Assembly: GCA_964550855.1 (NCBI GenBank)
Contig: CAZKBQ010000001.1
Span: 62,001 to 126,000, forward strand
Origin: JAGOBP01 sp964550855
GTDB taxonomy: Bacteria > Chloroflexota > Anaerolineae > Fen-1058
Direction of reading: 5' to 3'
Length of the DNA stretch: 64,000 nt
Shown here in pieces: positions 51,539-60,122 of this stretch. A program made the translations under genes and the position numbers. Every line of letters starts with the position of its first letter. Position 1 is the stretch's first letter. Below the pieces are notes generated by a model. It searched no databases. It saw only the letters and a program-made list of their open reading frames with translations, and was not told the DNA's origin.

Positions 51539-52471
51539 ATGGCCGCAAACGCTGACCAGGTGCCCACCATCATGAAGCAGGGCCGCTGGGTGCCCTGGAT
51601 GTATGTGCTGCCGGCCCTGATCGTGATGACGATCTTCATCGTCTACCCCGGGCTGAACACCTTTTACCTGAGCTTCCGCAACACGCCCAACACCGATTGG
51701 GCCACGGCCAACTGTGTAGCCGGCCAACCCTGCTGGGGGATCTTCGAGAATTACCGCTACGCCCTGACGTCCGACATCATGACGACGGCGTTTGGCAACA
51801 ACCTGAAGTGGATCCTCCTGATGGTCAGCGGCACTGTCATCCTGGGGCTGCTGATCGCCGTGCTGGCCGATCGGGTGCGGTATGAATCCGTGGCCAAGGC
51901 CATCATCTTCCTGCCGATGGCGATTTCGTTCGTGGGCGCGGGCGTCATCTGGAAATTTGTGTATGACTACGGCACCGGCGATGTGCAGATCGGGCTGCTC
52001 AATGCGCTGGTGACCTCGCTGGGCGGCAAGCCCGTCTCGTGGCTGACCGAGCCGCAGATCAACACGGTGATGCTGATTATCGTGGGCGTCTGGATGTGGA
52101 CCGGCTTCTGCATGACCATCCTGGCCGCGGCGCTCAAGGGCGTCCCGACCGAACTGCAGGAGGCGGCCCGCGTCGATGGCGCCACCGAACTCCGCGTCTT
52201 CTTCAGCATCACCGTGCCGTACATCATGCCGACGATCACGGTGGTCATCACCACGATGGTGATCAACGTCCTGAAGATCTTCGACATCGTGTATGTGATG
52301 ACGGGCGGCAACTACGGCACCGAAGTCATCGCGAACCGCATGTACATCGAACAGTACACCAGCTTCAACACCGGCCGCGCGGCCGCCATCGCGGTGGTCC
52401 TCATCGTCGTCATCATCCCGGCGATGATCTTCAACATCCGCCGCTTCCGCGAGCAGGAGGCCATCCGATGA
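51539..52471 (+). CDS. ABC sugar transporter permease, MalF/UgpA type
   Basis: A 310-residue permease with six predicted helices (first at about 17-40, WVPWMYVLPALIVMTIFIVYPG). The EAA loop that docks the ATPase reads ELQEAARVDGATELRVFFSITVPYIMP. The first external loop contains a close Cys pair (NCVAGQPCWG), unusual for this family. A GGGAGG ribosome-binding site is present. Its stop overlaps the next permease start (ATGA). No ATP-binding subunit gene lies nearby, as is common where one shared ATPase serves several sugar importers. Confidence 0.93.
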   Translation: MAANADQVPTIMKQGRWVPWMYVLPALIVMTIFIVYPGLNTFYLSFRNTPNTDWATANCVAGQPCWGIFENYRYALTSDIMTTAFGNNLKWILLMVSGTVILGLLIAVLADRVRYESVAKAIIFLPMAISFVGAGVIWKFVYDYGTGDVQIGLLNALVTSLGGKPVSWLTEPQINTVMLIIVGVWMWTGFCMTILAAALKGVPTELQEAARVDGATELRVFFSITVPYIMPTITVVITTMVINVLKIFDIVYVMTGGNYGTEVIANRMYIEQYTSFNTGRAAAIAVVLIVVIIPAMIFNIRRFREQEAIR

Positions 52472-53655
52472 TGCTCCAACGCTTCAAGCAATGGTTGTCC
52501 GGCCTGCCGGTTCACGTCGTGCTGATCGGGCTGTGCTTGATCTGGCTGCTGCCGACCCTGGGCCTGCTGGTGACGTCGTTCCGCCCGTTCCAAAACATCA
52601 ACGATACCGGCTGGTGGGAAGTGCTGGGACCGCCCACCGGCCAGACGGCGTACACTCAAACCTGCGCGGCCTGCCACGGCACCGATGGCAAACTGCTGCC
52701 CGCCGCCGATCTCACCCGGCCCGATCTGGTGCAGAACTACCGGCGGTCCTTCAACCTGATCGCCATGTTGAAGAATGACATCAACGGCCAGCCGCACATG
52801 GGCGATACGCCGGTGCCCGATGAAAAGACCGCCGCGGCTATTTTGACCTATCTGCGCAACATCTCAGGCATCGAGTCGCCGCCCCGCTTCACCCTCAGCA
52901 ACTACGTGGACGCGCTGGTGGGTTATCGCGGCACCAGCACCTACGCCGCCGATTGCGCGGCCGGCACGCAAGCGCTCGATCTGACCTGCAACTTCCTCAC
53001 CGATCTGGGCAATCCGCGCGGCATGGCGCGGGCGTTTGTCAACAGCCTGATCGTCGCCATTCCGTCCACCCTGCTGCCGATCCTGTTTGCGGCCTTCGCT
53101 GCGTACGCCTTCGCGTGGCTGCATTTCAAAGGCCGCCTGGCGCTGTTTGCCCTGCTGGTGGGTCTGCAGATTGTGCCGCTGCAGATGACGCTGATTCCGA
53201 TCTCCAAGCTGTACGCACAGCTGAACCTGAACGGCACTTTCCTGGGCGTCTGGCTGTTCCACACCGGCTTTGGGCTGCCCTACGCCATCTACCTGATGCG
53301 CAACTTCCTGGGCTCGCTGCCCAAGGAAGTCTTCGAGTCCGCCTATCTCGACGGCGCTTCACATTGGACGGCCTTCTGGCGGCTGGCGCTGCCGTTGTCG
53401 ATTCCGGCCATCGCCTCGCTGGGCATCTTCCAATTCCTGTGGATCTGGAACGATCTGCTGGTGGCCCTGGTCTTCCTCGGCGGTCAGAACCCGGTGCTGA
53501 CTTACCAGATTAGCAACATGGTCACATCCAAAGGCAGCGGCTGGGAATTGCTGACGGCCGCCGCTTTCATCTCAATGGCACTGCCGATGATCGTTTTCTT
53601 TGCCCTGCAGCGCTTCTTCGTGCGCGGCATGCTGGCCGGCTCGGTGAAAGGCTAA
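52468..53655 (+). CDS. ABC sugar transporter permease (MalG type) with an inserted cytochrome c domain
   Basis: A 395-residue permease; MalG-type proteins are usually about 280-300. Helix 1 is at about 14-38. Then, in the external loop, residues about 58-135 form a class-I-type cytochrome c: AYTQTCAACHGTDG with C66, C69 and H70, a ligand-like Met111 in PHMGD 41 residues later, and a closing helix KTAAAILTYLRNISG. After the loop the MalG pattern resumes (RFTLSNYVDALVG), with an extra Cys pair (C163, C174), five more helices and the EAA-type loop EVFESAYLDGASHWTAFWRLALPLSIP. Start and stop are clean and the frame is continuous, so a sequencing join is unlikely. The insertion would put a heme next to the sugar-binding protein docking face. 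Confidence 0.9.
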   Translation: MMLQRFKQWLSGLPVHVVLIGLCLIWLLPTLGLLVTSFRPFQNINDTGWWEVLGPPTGQTAYTQTCAACHGTDGKLLPAADLTRPDLVQNYRRSFNLIAMLKNDINGQPHMGDTPVPDEKTAAAILTYLRNISGIESPPRFTLSNYVDALVGYRGTSTYAADCAAGTQALDLTCNFLTDLGNPRGMARAFVNSLIVAIPSTLLPILFAAFAAYAFAWLHFKGRLALFALLVGLQIVPLQMTLIPISKLYAQLNLNGTFLGVWLFHTGFGLPYAIYLMRNFLGSLPKEVFESAYLDGASHWTAFWRLALPLSIPAIASLGIFQFLWIWNDLLVALVFLGGQNPVLTYQISNMVTSKGSGWELLTAAAFISMALPMIVFFALQRFFVRGMLAGSVKG

Positions 53656-53712
53656 ACCCATCTACCGCTCCGCCCGTGCCGCCGGCTGCGGGCGGAGCCA
53701 TTGGCTTGTCCC

Positions 53713-55311
53713 ATGAACATTCCCTGGTATCAGAACGCCGTCATCTACGAAGTCTTCGTGCGCGCCTTTGCCGACAGCAACGCCGACGGCATCGGCGATC
53801 TGCCCGGCCTGACTTCGCGGCTGGACTATCTGCAAGAGCTGGGCGTGGACACGATCTGGCTGCTGCCGATCACGCCTTCGCCCCTGCGCGATGACGGCTA
53901 CGACGTCAGCGATCACTACAACATTCACCCTGATTACGGCACGTTGGCCGACTTCCGCCGACTGGTCGACGAAGCCCACCGGCGCGGCCTGCGCATCGTG
54001 GTCGAGCTGATCCCCAACCACACCTCCGATCAGCATCCGTGGTTTCAGGCCTCGCGCGATCCACAGCATCCCGAGCACGCCCGCTATCGCGACTGGTACG
54101 TGTGGAGCGACACCGATCAGAAGTATCGGGAAGCGCGCATCATCTTCCTGGACACGGAACCGTCCAACTGGACGTTCGACCCGCTGCGCGAGCAATACTA
54201 CTGGCATCGCTTCTTTCACCACCAGCCCGATCTGAACTACGACCATCCCGAAGTGCAAAAGGCGATGCTGCGCGTGGTGCAATTCTGGATCGATCAGGGC
54301 GCCGACGGCATCCGCGTGGACGCGCCGCCCTACCTGTACGAGCGCGAAGGCACCGACTGCGAAAATCTGCCGGAGACCCACGCCTACCTCAAGCGACTGC
54401 GCGCCTTCGTCCAGGCCTACGCCCCAGACGTCATGCTCCTGTCCGAAGCCAACCAGTGGCCGGAGGACGTGCGCGCCTACTTCGGCGACGGCGACGAAGT
54501 CCACATGAACTTTCACTTCCCGCTGATGCCGCGCATCTTCATGGCCCTGGCCCGCGCCGACCGCACGCCGCTAATGGACATCCTCGCGCGCACACCCGCC
54601 CTGCCCGATGACTGCCAGTGGGCGACCTTCCTGCGCTGCCACGACGAACTGACGCTGGAGATGGTCACTCCAGAAGAGCGCGAGTTCATGTGGAACTTCT
54701 ACGCGCCGGAGCCGCGCATGCGCCTGAACCTGGGCATTCGCCGGCGGCTGGCGCCGCTGCTGGACAATGATCAACGTCGCATCCGGCTGGCGCACTCACT
54801 GCTGCTGACGATCATCGGTTCGCCGGTGCTGTATTACGGCGATGAAATCGGCATGGGCGACAATATCTGGTTGGACGATCGTGGCGGCGTGCGCACGCCC
54901 ATGCAGTGGGACGATTCAAGCAACGCTGGCTTTTCCGCCGCCGATCGGTTGTACGCGCCCGTCATCGACGATGCCGTCTTCGGCTATCGCCGCGTCAACG
55001 TGGCCGCACAGCGCGCCGATCCGACCTCGCTGTTCAACTGGCTCAAACACGCGCTGCGCGTGCGGCGCGATCAGCCTGTGTTCGGACGCGGCACTTTTGA
55101 ATGGGCGCCAATCGATTCGCCGGCGGTGGCTGCCTACTGGCGCGCGCTGGGCGATGAGCGCGTGTTAGTCATCAACAACCTGTCGGACGCCGATCAACCG
55201 ATCGAACTGGCGGCTGGCCCAATGATCGATCTGCTCAGTGGGCGTGCCCTCTCGCTCTCGCCGACGTTCACGCTCAAACCGTACGAATTCCTCTGGCTCA
55301 AGCCGGCCTGA
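53713..55311 (+). CDS. treS: Trehalose synthase-like GH13 alpha-glucosyltransferase/hydrolase
   Basis: A 532-residue GH13 enzyme most like TreS (maltose-trehalose interconversion): WYQNAVIYEVFVRAFADSN at the start, GIGDLPGL, the HPDYGTLADF segment, ELIPNHTSDQHPWFQ, and the catalytic triad D203 (GIRVDAPPY), E245 (SEANQWPED) and D311 (RCHDELT). The Asn that normally precedes HD in region IV is Cys309 here. The length fits TreS without a maltokinase domain. ATG 53713 begins the conserved part; a TTG at 53701 has a better-placed GGAG. It is the last gene of the sugar operon, so imported maltose, trehalose or related glucosides are plausible substrates. Confidence 0.85.
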   Translation: MNIPWYQNAVIYEVFVRAFADSNADGIGDLPGLTSRLDYLQELGVDTIWLLPITPSPLRDDGYDVSDHYNIHPDYGTLADFRRLVDEAHRRGLRIVVELIPNHTSDQHPWFQASRDPQHPEHARYRDWYVWSDTDQKYREARIIFLDTEPSNWTFDPLREQYYWHRFFHHQPDLNYDHPEVQKAMLRVVQFWIDQGADGIRVDAPPYLYEREGTDCENLPETHAYLKRLRAFVQAYAPDVMLLSEANQWPEDVRAYFGDGDEVHMNFHFPLMPRIFMALARADRTPLMDILARTPALPDDCQWATFLRCHDELTLEMVTPEEREFMWNFYAPEPRMRLNLGIRRRLAPLLDNDQRRIRLAHSLLLTIIGSPVLYYGDEIGMGDNIWLDDRGGVRTPMQWDDSSNAGFSAADRLYAPVIDDAVFGYRRVNVAAQRADPTSLFNWLKHALRVRRDQPVFGRGTFEWAPIDSPAVAAYWRALGDERVLVINNLSDADQPIELAAGPMIDLLSGRALSLSPTFTLKPYEFLWLKPA

Positions 55312-55335
55312 CGGAATCGCCCGCCGGAAAATCAG

Positions 55336-55368
55336 CAGCCGCCCTGATCGCATGGATCAGGGCGGCTG
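55336..55368. terminator. Terminator of the sugar operon
   Basis: CAGCCGCCCTGATC (55336-55349) pairs over 14 bp with 55355-55368 across a 5-nt loop, between convergent genes. No strong T-tract. Confidence 0.7.
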
Positions 55369-55422
55369 AGTTGATCTGAGCGAGAGCCGATCAGCACTCG
55401 GCTGTGGAACGGCGGGGTGATC

Positions 55423-56094
55423 TTACTTCTGACGCTTCGCGTCCAGCGCGCGCAGCTGTTCGTGCGCCAGCAGCGCCGCTTCCACCCGGTTGTGGACGTG
55501 CAGCTTCTGCAGGATGTTGGTCATGTAGTGTTTGATGGTCTTCTCGCTCAAATACAGCTGCGCGCCGATCTCTTTGTTGCTCAGGCCCTCGGCCACCCGC
55601 TCCAGTATCTGGCGCTCGCGTTCGGACAACTGGCTAAAGACATCCTCGGGGCGCGCTGGATCGATCGGGGCGGCGGTGAGTTCCGCCAGCACGCTGGCCG
55701 CCAGCGCCGGCGTCACGTACGCATCGCCGGCAATCACTGTCCGCAGAATCCGCACCAGTTCGCGCGCAGCCACGCCCTTGAGAATATAGGCGCGCGCGCC
55801 GGCCTTGAGAGCGGACGTGACATCATCGTCTGCTTCGGACGCGGTGAGCATGACGATCTTGATGAACGGGCAAGCCGCCGCGATCTGCCGCGCCGCTTCG
55901 ACACCGCCGCCCGGCATCGTAATGTCCAGCAGGATCACATCGGGCAATAGATCGACCGCCAACTGCACGGCCTCCGGCGTGGACGCGCCTTCGCCAACCA
56001 CCTCAAAATCCGGCTCGGCGCGCAGCACGCCGGCCACGCCTTCTCGAAACAACGGATGATCATCCACCAGCACCAGGCGCGTTTTATCGGTCAT
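55423..56094 (-). CDS. NarL/FixJ-family response regulator (LuxR HTH)
   Basis: A 223-residue regulator. The receiver has DDHPLFREGV at 11-20, the phospho-acceptor Asp57 (DVILLDITMPGG), and a KG..A motif (ILKGVAARELVRIL). The LuxR-type helix-turn-helix (about 152-215) opens with LSERERQILERVAEGLSNKEI and has SEKTIKHYMTNI. It is coupled to the upstream kinase by an 11-bp overlap. Targets are unknown; no palindromic binding site stands out nearby. Confidence 0.94.
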   Translation of the reverse strand: MTDKTRLVLVDDHPLFREGVAGVLRAEPDFEVVGEGASTPEAVQLAVDLLPDVILLDITMPGGGVEAARQIAAACPFIKIVMLTASEADDDVTSALKAGARAYILKGVAARELVRILRTVIAGDAYVTPALAASVLAELTAAPIDPARPEDVFSQLSERERQILERVAEGLSNKEIGAQLYLSEKTIKHYMTNILQKLHVHNRVEAALLAHEQLRALDAKRQK

Positions 56095-57490
56095 CGGCGT
56101 TCTGCTCCTCGCTGAGCATCAACGGCAACCATGCCCTCAGGCAGGTTCCGCGTCCCGGCGCGCTGTCCACTTCAAAACGGCCGCCCAGACTTTCGGCGCG
56201 CTCGCGCATCCCGACCAGTCCCAGGTGATCGCCTTCGTCGACGCTCACCGCTCCCGGATCAAAGCCCGGCCCATTGTCCGAGACCTCGATGATCAGCTCG
56301 CCGTCGTCGGCAGCCGCCCGCACAATTACGGCACAGTCCGGCGCGTGCCGCGCCGCGTTGCCCAATGCTTCTTGAATGAGCCGATAAGCCGTGATCTTTA
56401 GCGACAGTGGCGCTTGCGCGGGCAATCGATCCAGCTCTACGGTCACCGGCGTAGCAGCCCGGCGCTGATGCGCTTTGATCGCGCGCGCCAGCGTATCCGC
56501 CAGGGTCAGCGTTTCCAGCTGTGGCACGCCCAACCCGCCCGAAATCGCGCGCACTTCCTGCAGCGCGTGACGCATCGAGGCTTCCACCTCGGCCAGATCA
56601 TCGACGCAGGCCGGGTTGTGTGCGCTAACCTGATCGATGCGCAGCAGCGCCAGCCCCAGGTCTTGCGCCGGACCGTCGTGCAGTTCCGCGCTGATGCGGC
56701 GCAGAAACCGCTCGTTCAACTCGGTCGCGTGCGCGCTGGCGCGGCTGACGCGCTGATGCAGCGCCTCATTCTGCGCCAGCAGCTCGGTCAGCCGATCAAC
56801 CTGCGCGTGTAGTTCGGCCCGCTGCCGATCGATCGTGCGGCTGCCGCGCCGCACGATGCCGGCCAGCGCCAGATAGATCAGCAGTGTGCCTGCGCCCACC
56901 ACCATCCAGCTTGATCGCCGCGCCGTCTCAATCTGCGCGCGCAGCGCCTCCACTGTCTGATAAAACTCGGCGACGGCGATCACGCGGTTCGTGCCGCTGG
57001 CCTGCACCGGGCTGTAGGTCTCCAGCAGTTCCGTGTAACGCCCCCGCTCCAGCAGGTTCTCCGTATCCGACAGATCAGAAATGTGCGAGACGACTTCGCC
57101 GTTGATGGCACGTGCCAGCTCCTCCTTGATCGGATACGTCTGACCGATCAGGGCCGGATTGGTGCTGTACACGATGCGGCCCTGCGGATCCCAGATTTTG
57201 AACGCCACGATCTGCCGGCCCAGCGAGGTATCCTCCACCAGCCGATCGAGCAGCGCGGCCCCTTCGCCCGTCAACGTGGAACCGGCGCTCAAGGCTTGCA
57301 GCGGCGGATCGATGACACTGTCCACGTACAGCGCGGTCTGCGCCGCCGTACGATCGATCACCCCGGCCTCGATCTGCCCGCCCACCCACCAGCCGATCAC
57401 GGTCATGCTGATGACCAGCACGACCAGATTGGCCAACATGTACTGCTGCGCCAGGCTGAGGCGGGTGATGATTGATGTGATGTGCCGCAT
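56084..57490 (-). CDS. NarX/DesK-type sensor histidine kinase
   Basis: A 468-residue kinase. I start at the ATG at 57490, since the membrane helix (about 15-37, MLANLVVLVISMTVIGWWVGG) follows and a TATAAT box lies 6 nt upstream; the longer open frame is basic and low-complexity. The external part (about 40-225) resembles a single-Cache/PAS-like sensor. The HisKA_3 H-box is RISAELHDGPAQDLGLALLRI, followed by an ATPase domain with DNGPGFDP and GLVGMRERAESLGG. Motifs are intact. Confidence 0.92.
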   Translation of the reverse strand: MRHITSIITRLSLAQQYMLANLVVLVISMTVIGWWVGGQIEAGVIDRTAAQTALYVDSVIDPPLQALSAGSTLTGEGAALLDRLVEDTSLGRQIVAFKIWDPQGRIVYSTNPALIGQTYPIKEELARAINGEVVSHISDLSDTENLLERGRYTELLETYSPVQASGTNRVIAVAEFYQTVEALRAQIETARRSSWMVVGAGTLLIYLALAGIVRRGSRTIDRQRAELHAQVDRLTELLAQNEALHQRVSRASAHATELNERFLRRISAELHDGPAQDLGLALLRIDQVSAHNPACVDDLAEVEASMRHALQEVRAISGGLGVPQLETLTLADTLARAIKAHQRRAATPVTVELDRLPAQAPLSLKITAYRLIQEALGNAARHAPDCAVIVRAAADDGELIIEVSDNGPGFDPGAVSVDEGDHLGLVGMRERAESLGGRFEVDSAPGRGTCLRAWLPLMLSEEQNADDR

Positions 57491-57496
57491 GCGTCG

Positions 57497-57502
57497 ATTA
57501 TA
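57497..57502 (-). promoter_or_regulatory. -10 box of a probable leaderless kinase transcript
   Basis: On the minus strand, TATAAT is followed by six bases (CGACGC) and then the kinase ATG. This is the same 6-nt spacing as before topA. No ribosome-binding site fits between. The -35 region is weak. Confidence 0.45.
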
Positions 57503-57539
57503 CCGTAGGGGTGAAGCAGCCGCTGCGCCCCTCTGCCGC

Positions 57540-58658
57540 TCAGCGGGCGAGCAATGGCAAAACCAGACGCCGTTCAAGCGGCGCCTCCGGCGCGTAGACG
57601 TTAAAAGCAATATCGCGTGTGCCCGATCCCCACGTGAATACACCATAGGTCGCGCCGTTTGCGCCGGCACTCAACGCGGGCTGCCCTGCGCCCGATGGGT
57701 TCACGCCGAACGACACCGGGCTGTTCCACGCCGCGCCGTTGTTGATGCGCAGCGTGATCGTGATGCCGGAATCCCACGCCGCCGCCAGTGTGTTCGCCGC
57801 GATCGAGGCGATCACCGGCGCACTGGCCGTGCCGATCGATAACGTGATGGGCGCGGTGAAGTTGAGGTTCACGCCGCGCGTATAGCGAATAGACCCAGAC
57901 TGCTGCCAGATGAGATGGGCCTGCGCCGCGTCGGCCGTCACATCGGGTGTGAAAGCGCCGGCGGATTCATCAGACAATACATCGATTAGACTCCATGTGC
58001 CTGTGAGGCGCTGCGTGTGCTTGATGCGAAACGGCGAGGCAGTGTCGTCCTGCCATACGACGTGAGTGACGTTGTCCGCGTCGATGGCGACGCGGGGCGC
58101 GCTGCCGTTCGCGCCAAAGATCGGGGCGAGGTCGGGCCACGTGTTGCCGCCGTTGAGTGAGCGCGCAGCCCGCAACTGCTTGCCGGGGTTCTGGCTCCAG
58201 ACGATCGTGAGCGAGTTGTCGGGCGCGGCGGCGAGGTCGGGCGCGGAGGTATTCGCCAGCCCGTCGGATACTTGCAGCGGCGCGCTCCAGACGCCGCCCG
58301 TGTAGCGCGTGTAATAGATGTTGATCGTGCCGCTGATCAACGACGTAAACGCGAGATGCGGCGTGCCGTTACCATCGACCGCGAGCGACGGGTCATCGCC
58401 CAGCGCGACGGAGATGGGCGCAGTCCATGCCAATCCGGCATTGCGGCTGTGCATGATCCAGCCGGCCTCGGCCCAGACCGCGTGTGTGACGGCGTTGGCG
58501 TAGGCGACCTGCGGGCGTTCCGAGTCGCCCGGTGTCGCAGCGATCACGATCGGGCTGCCGGGGCCGGTCGGCGCGGCGGAGGCAACCGCTGTCATGATCC
58601 AAAGCAAGGTCATTACACTGAAAGCGAGCGTGATCAGACTGCGCAGTGATTTCGACAT
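57540..58658 (-). CDS. Exported BNR/sialidase-like beta-propeller protein
   Basis: A 372-residue exported protein: signal peptide 1-28 (LITLAFSVMTLLWIMTAVASA), then repeated blades with Asp-box-like turns (SRNAGLAWTAPI, SLNGGNTWPDLAP and GTPHLAFTS) of the sialidase/BNR superfamily, and the C-terminus RLVLPLLAR. No sialidase catalytic Arg triad or Tyr is evident, so it is probably a binding or structural propeller rather than an enzyme. A GGAGAC ribosome-binding site lies before the ATG. Confidence 0.75.
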   Translation of the reverse strand: MSKSLRSLITLAFSVMTLLWIMTAVASAAPTGPGSPIVIAATPGDSERPQVAYANAVTHAVWAEAGWIMHSRNAGLAWTAPISVALGDDPSLAVDGNGTPHLAFTSLISGTINIYYTRYTGGVWSAPLQVSDGLANTSAPDLAAAPDNSLTIVWSQNPGKQLRAARSLNGGNTWPDLAPIFGANGSAPRVAIDADNVTHVVWQDDTASPFRIKHTQRLTGTWSLIDVLSDESAGAFTPDVTADAAQAHLIWQQSGSIRYTRGVNLNFTAPITLSIGTASAPVIASIAANTLAAAWDSGITITLRINNGAAWNSPVSFGVNPSGAGQPALSAGANGATYGVFTWGSGTRDIAFNVYAPEAPLERRLVLPLLAR

Positions 58659-58684
58659 ACGTCTCCTTTCGTCGATGATACGAG

Positions 58685-58715
58685 ACTGGCCGCGACTTGC
58701 TTGGTCGCGGCCAGT
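58685..58715 (-). terminator. Terminator downstream of the DUF5666-type gene
   Basis: ACTGGCCGCGAC (58685-58696) pairs over 12 bp with 58704-58715 across a 7-nt loop, 20 bp after the stop of the minus-strand gene ending at 58736. Confidence 0.65.
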
Positions 58716-58735
58716 TCCTTCGTCCTGTCAAACGC

Positions 58736-59908
58736 TTAATCGTCTTCTACCTGTATCCGCACCGCCAGCCATGAGTTGTCGGCTTGCTTCAGGGCCTTCA
58801 CTTCCACCAGCGCGCCGACCTGCGCCGCGCCCCGGCTCTGATCGATCAGCGTATTGGCGTCGGCGATCACCGTCTGCCCGTTGTCGAACGTCCACGCGCC
58901 AATGAAGTTGGCAGGCAAGGCCGCGATGTGCGCCTTGAATTGCAGTTCGTTGTTGACCGGGTCCTCGATGTGAATGCGCGCCGCCAGCACCGTGCCATTA
59001 GCTTGCACGGAGCCGCCCACCTCCACGAACAGGCCGTTGGCCAGCGCGCCGTCGATGACGGTTCGGTTGTCGGTGGTCACGGTGCGCCCGGCGACAAGCA
59101 TGGTGTACGGGCCGCTGCCGGTCAGATCGCTGATGACACCTTTGAATTCGGCTTCGTTCTCAAATGTGCCGTCGTCTTCGATCTTCACGCGCGCTGCCAG
59201 CAGCGAGTTGTCGGGTTGGCGGTGGGCCTTCACTTCGGCGATGGCGCCGACGGCGGGTTGGCCGCGCCGCGTGTCGAGATTGGTGCTGCCGTCGACGAGG
59301 ATGGTGTACGGGCCGACCACCCACTGCCCCAGCCAGTTGGGGCCGGCGGGCAGCGCCGCGATCGCTCCGCGAAATTCCACTTCCAGTTCCACCAGGGGAT
59401 TGTCGTCCAGTTTCAGTTTCCGGGCCCACACCGATTGATCGGGTTGCAGCAGGCCATTCACTTCGATAAAGTTGCCCACATTGATTGGATTGAGGAAGAC
59501 GGTCTGCGCCGTCGTGGTGACCACGCGATCGCCAACCAACAGCGTAGGTGCGGGACTGGTGCCGCTGATCGATTGAACTGTGCCTTTGAACTCGATCTCC
59601 GGGCCGTGCTCAACTTCGATTTGGGTGGCCGGCGACGGATCGATCGGCGCGGCGATTGCCGGGGCCGATGTTACCGGCTGTGCCACTGCGGGTTTTTCGG
59701 CTTCGGGCCGGCCCGATCGATCTTCGGTTGTCACGGTTACAGGCGCCACCGCCGGCGCGGCTGCCACGGTCTGCGCCCGCTCACTCTCGCGAGTCACGCT
59801 GCCGGCCATGCCCGGCTCGACGAAACGCGCCAGCGCGGGGGCGGCGCTCAAAGCCATCAACCCGACTGCACTCAGACCGATCAACCACCTGACATGTTTG
59901 GTATTCAT
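58736..59908 (-). CDS. Exported protein with four DUF5666-like OB-type repeats
   Basis: A 390-residue protein: signal peptide (1-27, ending ALA), a Pro/Ala/Thr/Val linker (about 30-105), and four repeats of about 70 residues, each with a start (EFKGTVQSI, EFRGAIAALP, EFKGVISDLT, QFKAHIAALP), a VxxxT(N/V) strand and an ending VWARKLKL/LLAARVKIEDD/VLAARIHIED/WLAVRIQVEDD. This is the DUF5666 pattern, a beta-barrel module of unknown function found in exported proteins. The protein stops at the end of the fourth repeat, with no membrane anchor. Confidence 0.82.
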   Translation of the reverse strand: MNTKHVRWLIGLSAVGLMALSAAPALARFVEPGMAGSVTRESERAQTVAAAPAVAPVTVTTEDRSGRPEAEKPAVAQPVTSAPAIAAPIDPSPATQIEVEHGPEIEFKGTVQSISGTSPAPTLLVGDRVVTTTAQTVFLNPINVGNFIEVNGLLQPDQSVWARKLKLDDNPLVELEVEFRGAIAALPAGPNWLGQWVVGPYTILVDGSTNLDTRRGQPAVGAIAEVKAHRQPDNSLLAARVKIEDDGTFENEAEFKGVISDLTGSGPYTMLVAGRTVTTDNRTVIDGALANGLFVEVGGSVQANGTVLAARIHIEDPVNNELQFKAHIAALPANFIGAWTFDNGQTVIADANTLIDQSRGAAQVGALVEVKALKQADNSWLAVRIQVEDD

Positions 59909-60073
59909 TGACTTATCCTCCGCTTGAATGGTGTTGCCCTCAAAGTCGAGACGCGGAGGCGGAGGTCACGAGGCGGTAATTTAGAAGGGACGTTGGTCTG
60001 AGACAACGGGGCAGGGATCAGACCAAAGTCTGATCGTTCAGGACGACCGCGCCGGGCGCGGCCAGATAAACGC

Positions 60074-60106
60074 AACGAGACCCCGGTCTGTCACCGGGGT
60101 CTCGTT
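60074..60106 (-). terminator. Terminator downstream of the FIMAH-type gene
   Basis: AACGAGACCCCGGT (60074-60087) and its complement (60093-60106) make a 14-bp stem with a 5-nt loop, 16 bp after the stop at 60123. The stem ends in A/T pairs. The rest of 59909-60122 shows nothing further. Confidence 0.75.
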
Positions 60107-60122
60107 CTTGCGCTGTCCGGCT

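Noticed and set aside
52039..52467. Extended N-terminus of the cytochrome-containing permease
   Set aside because: It overlaps the upstream permease in another frame and is a His/Arg/Asp-rich shadow; ATG 52468 overlaps the stop in the usual ATGA way.
57491..57670. Longer start for the NarX-type kinase
   Set aside because: The extra 60 residues are Arg/Ala-rich, overlap the 3' end of the exported propeller gene, and lie upstream of a good -10 box.
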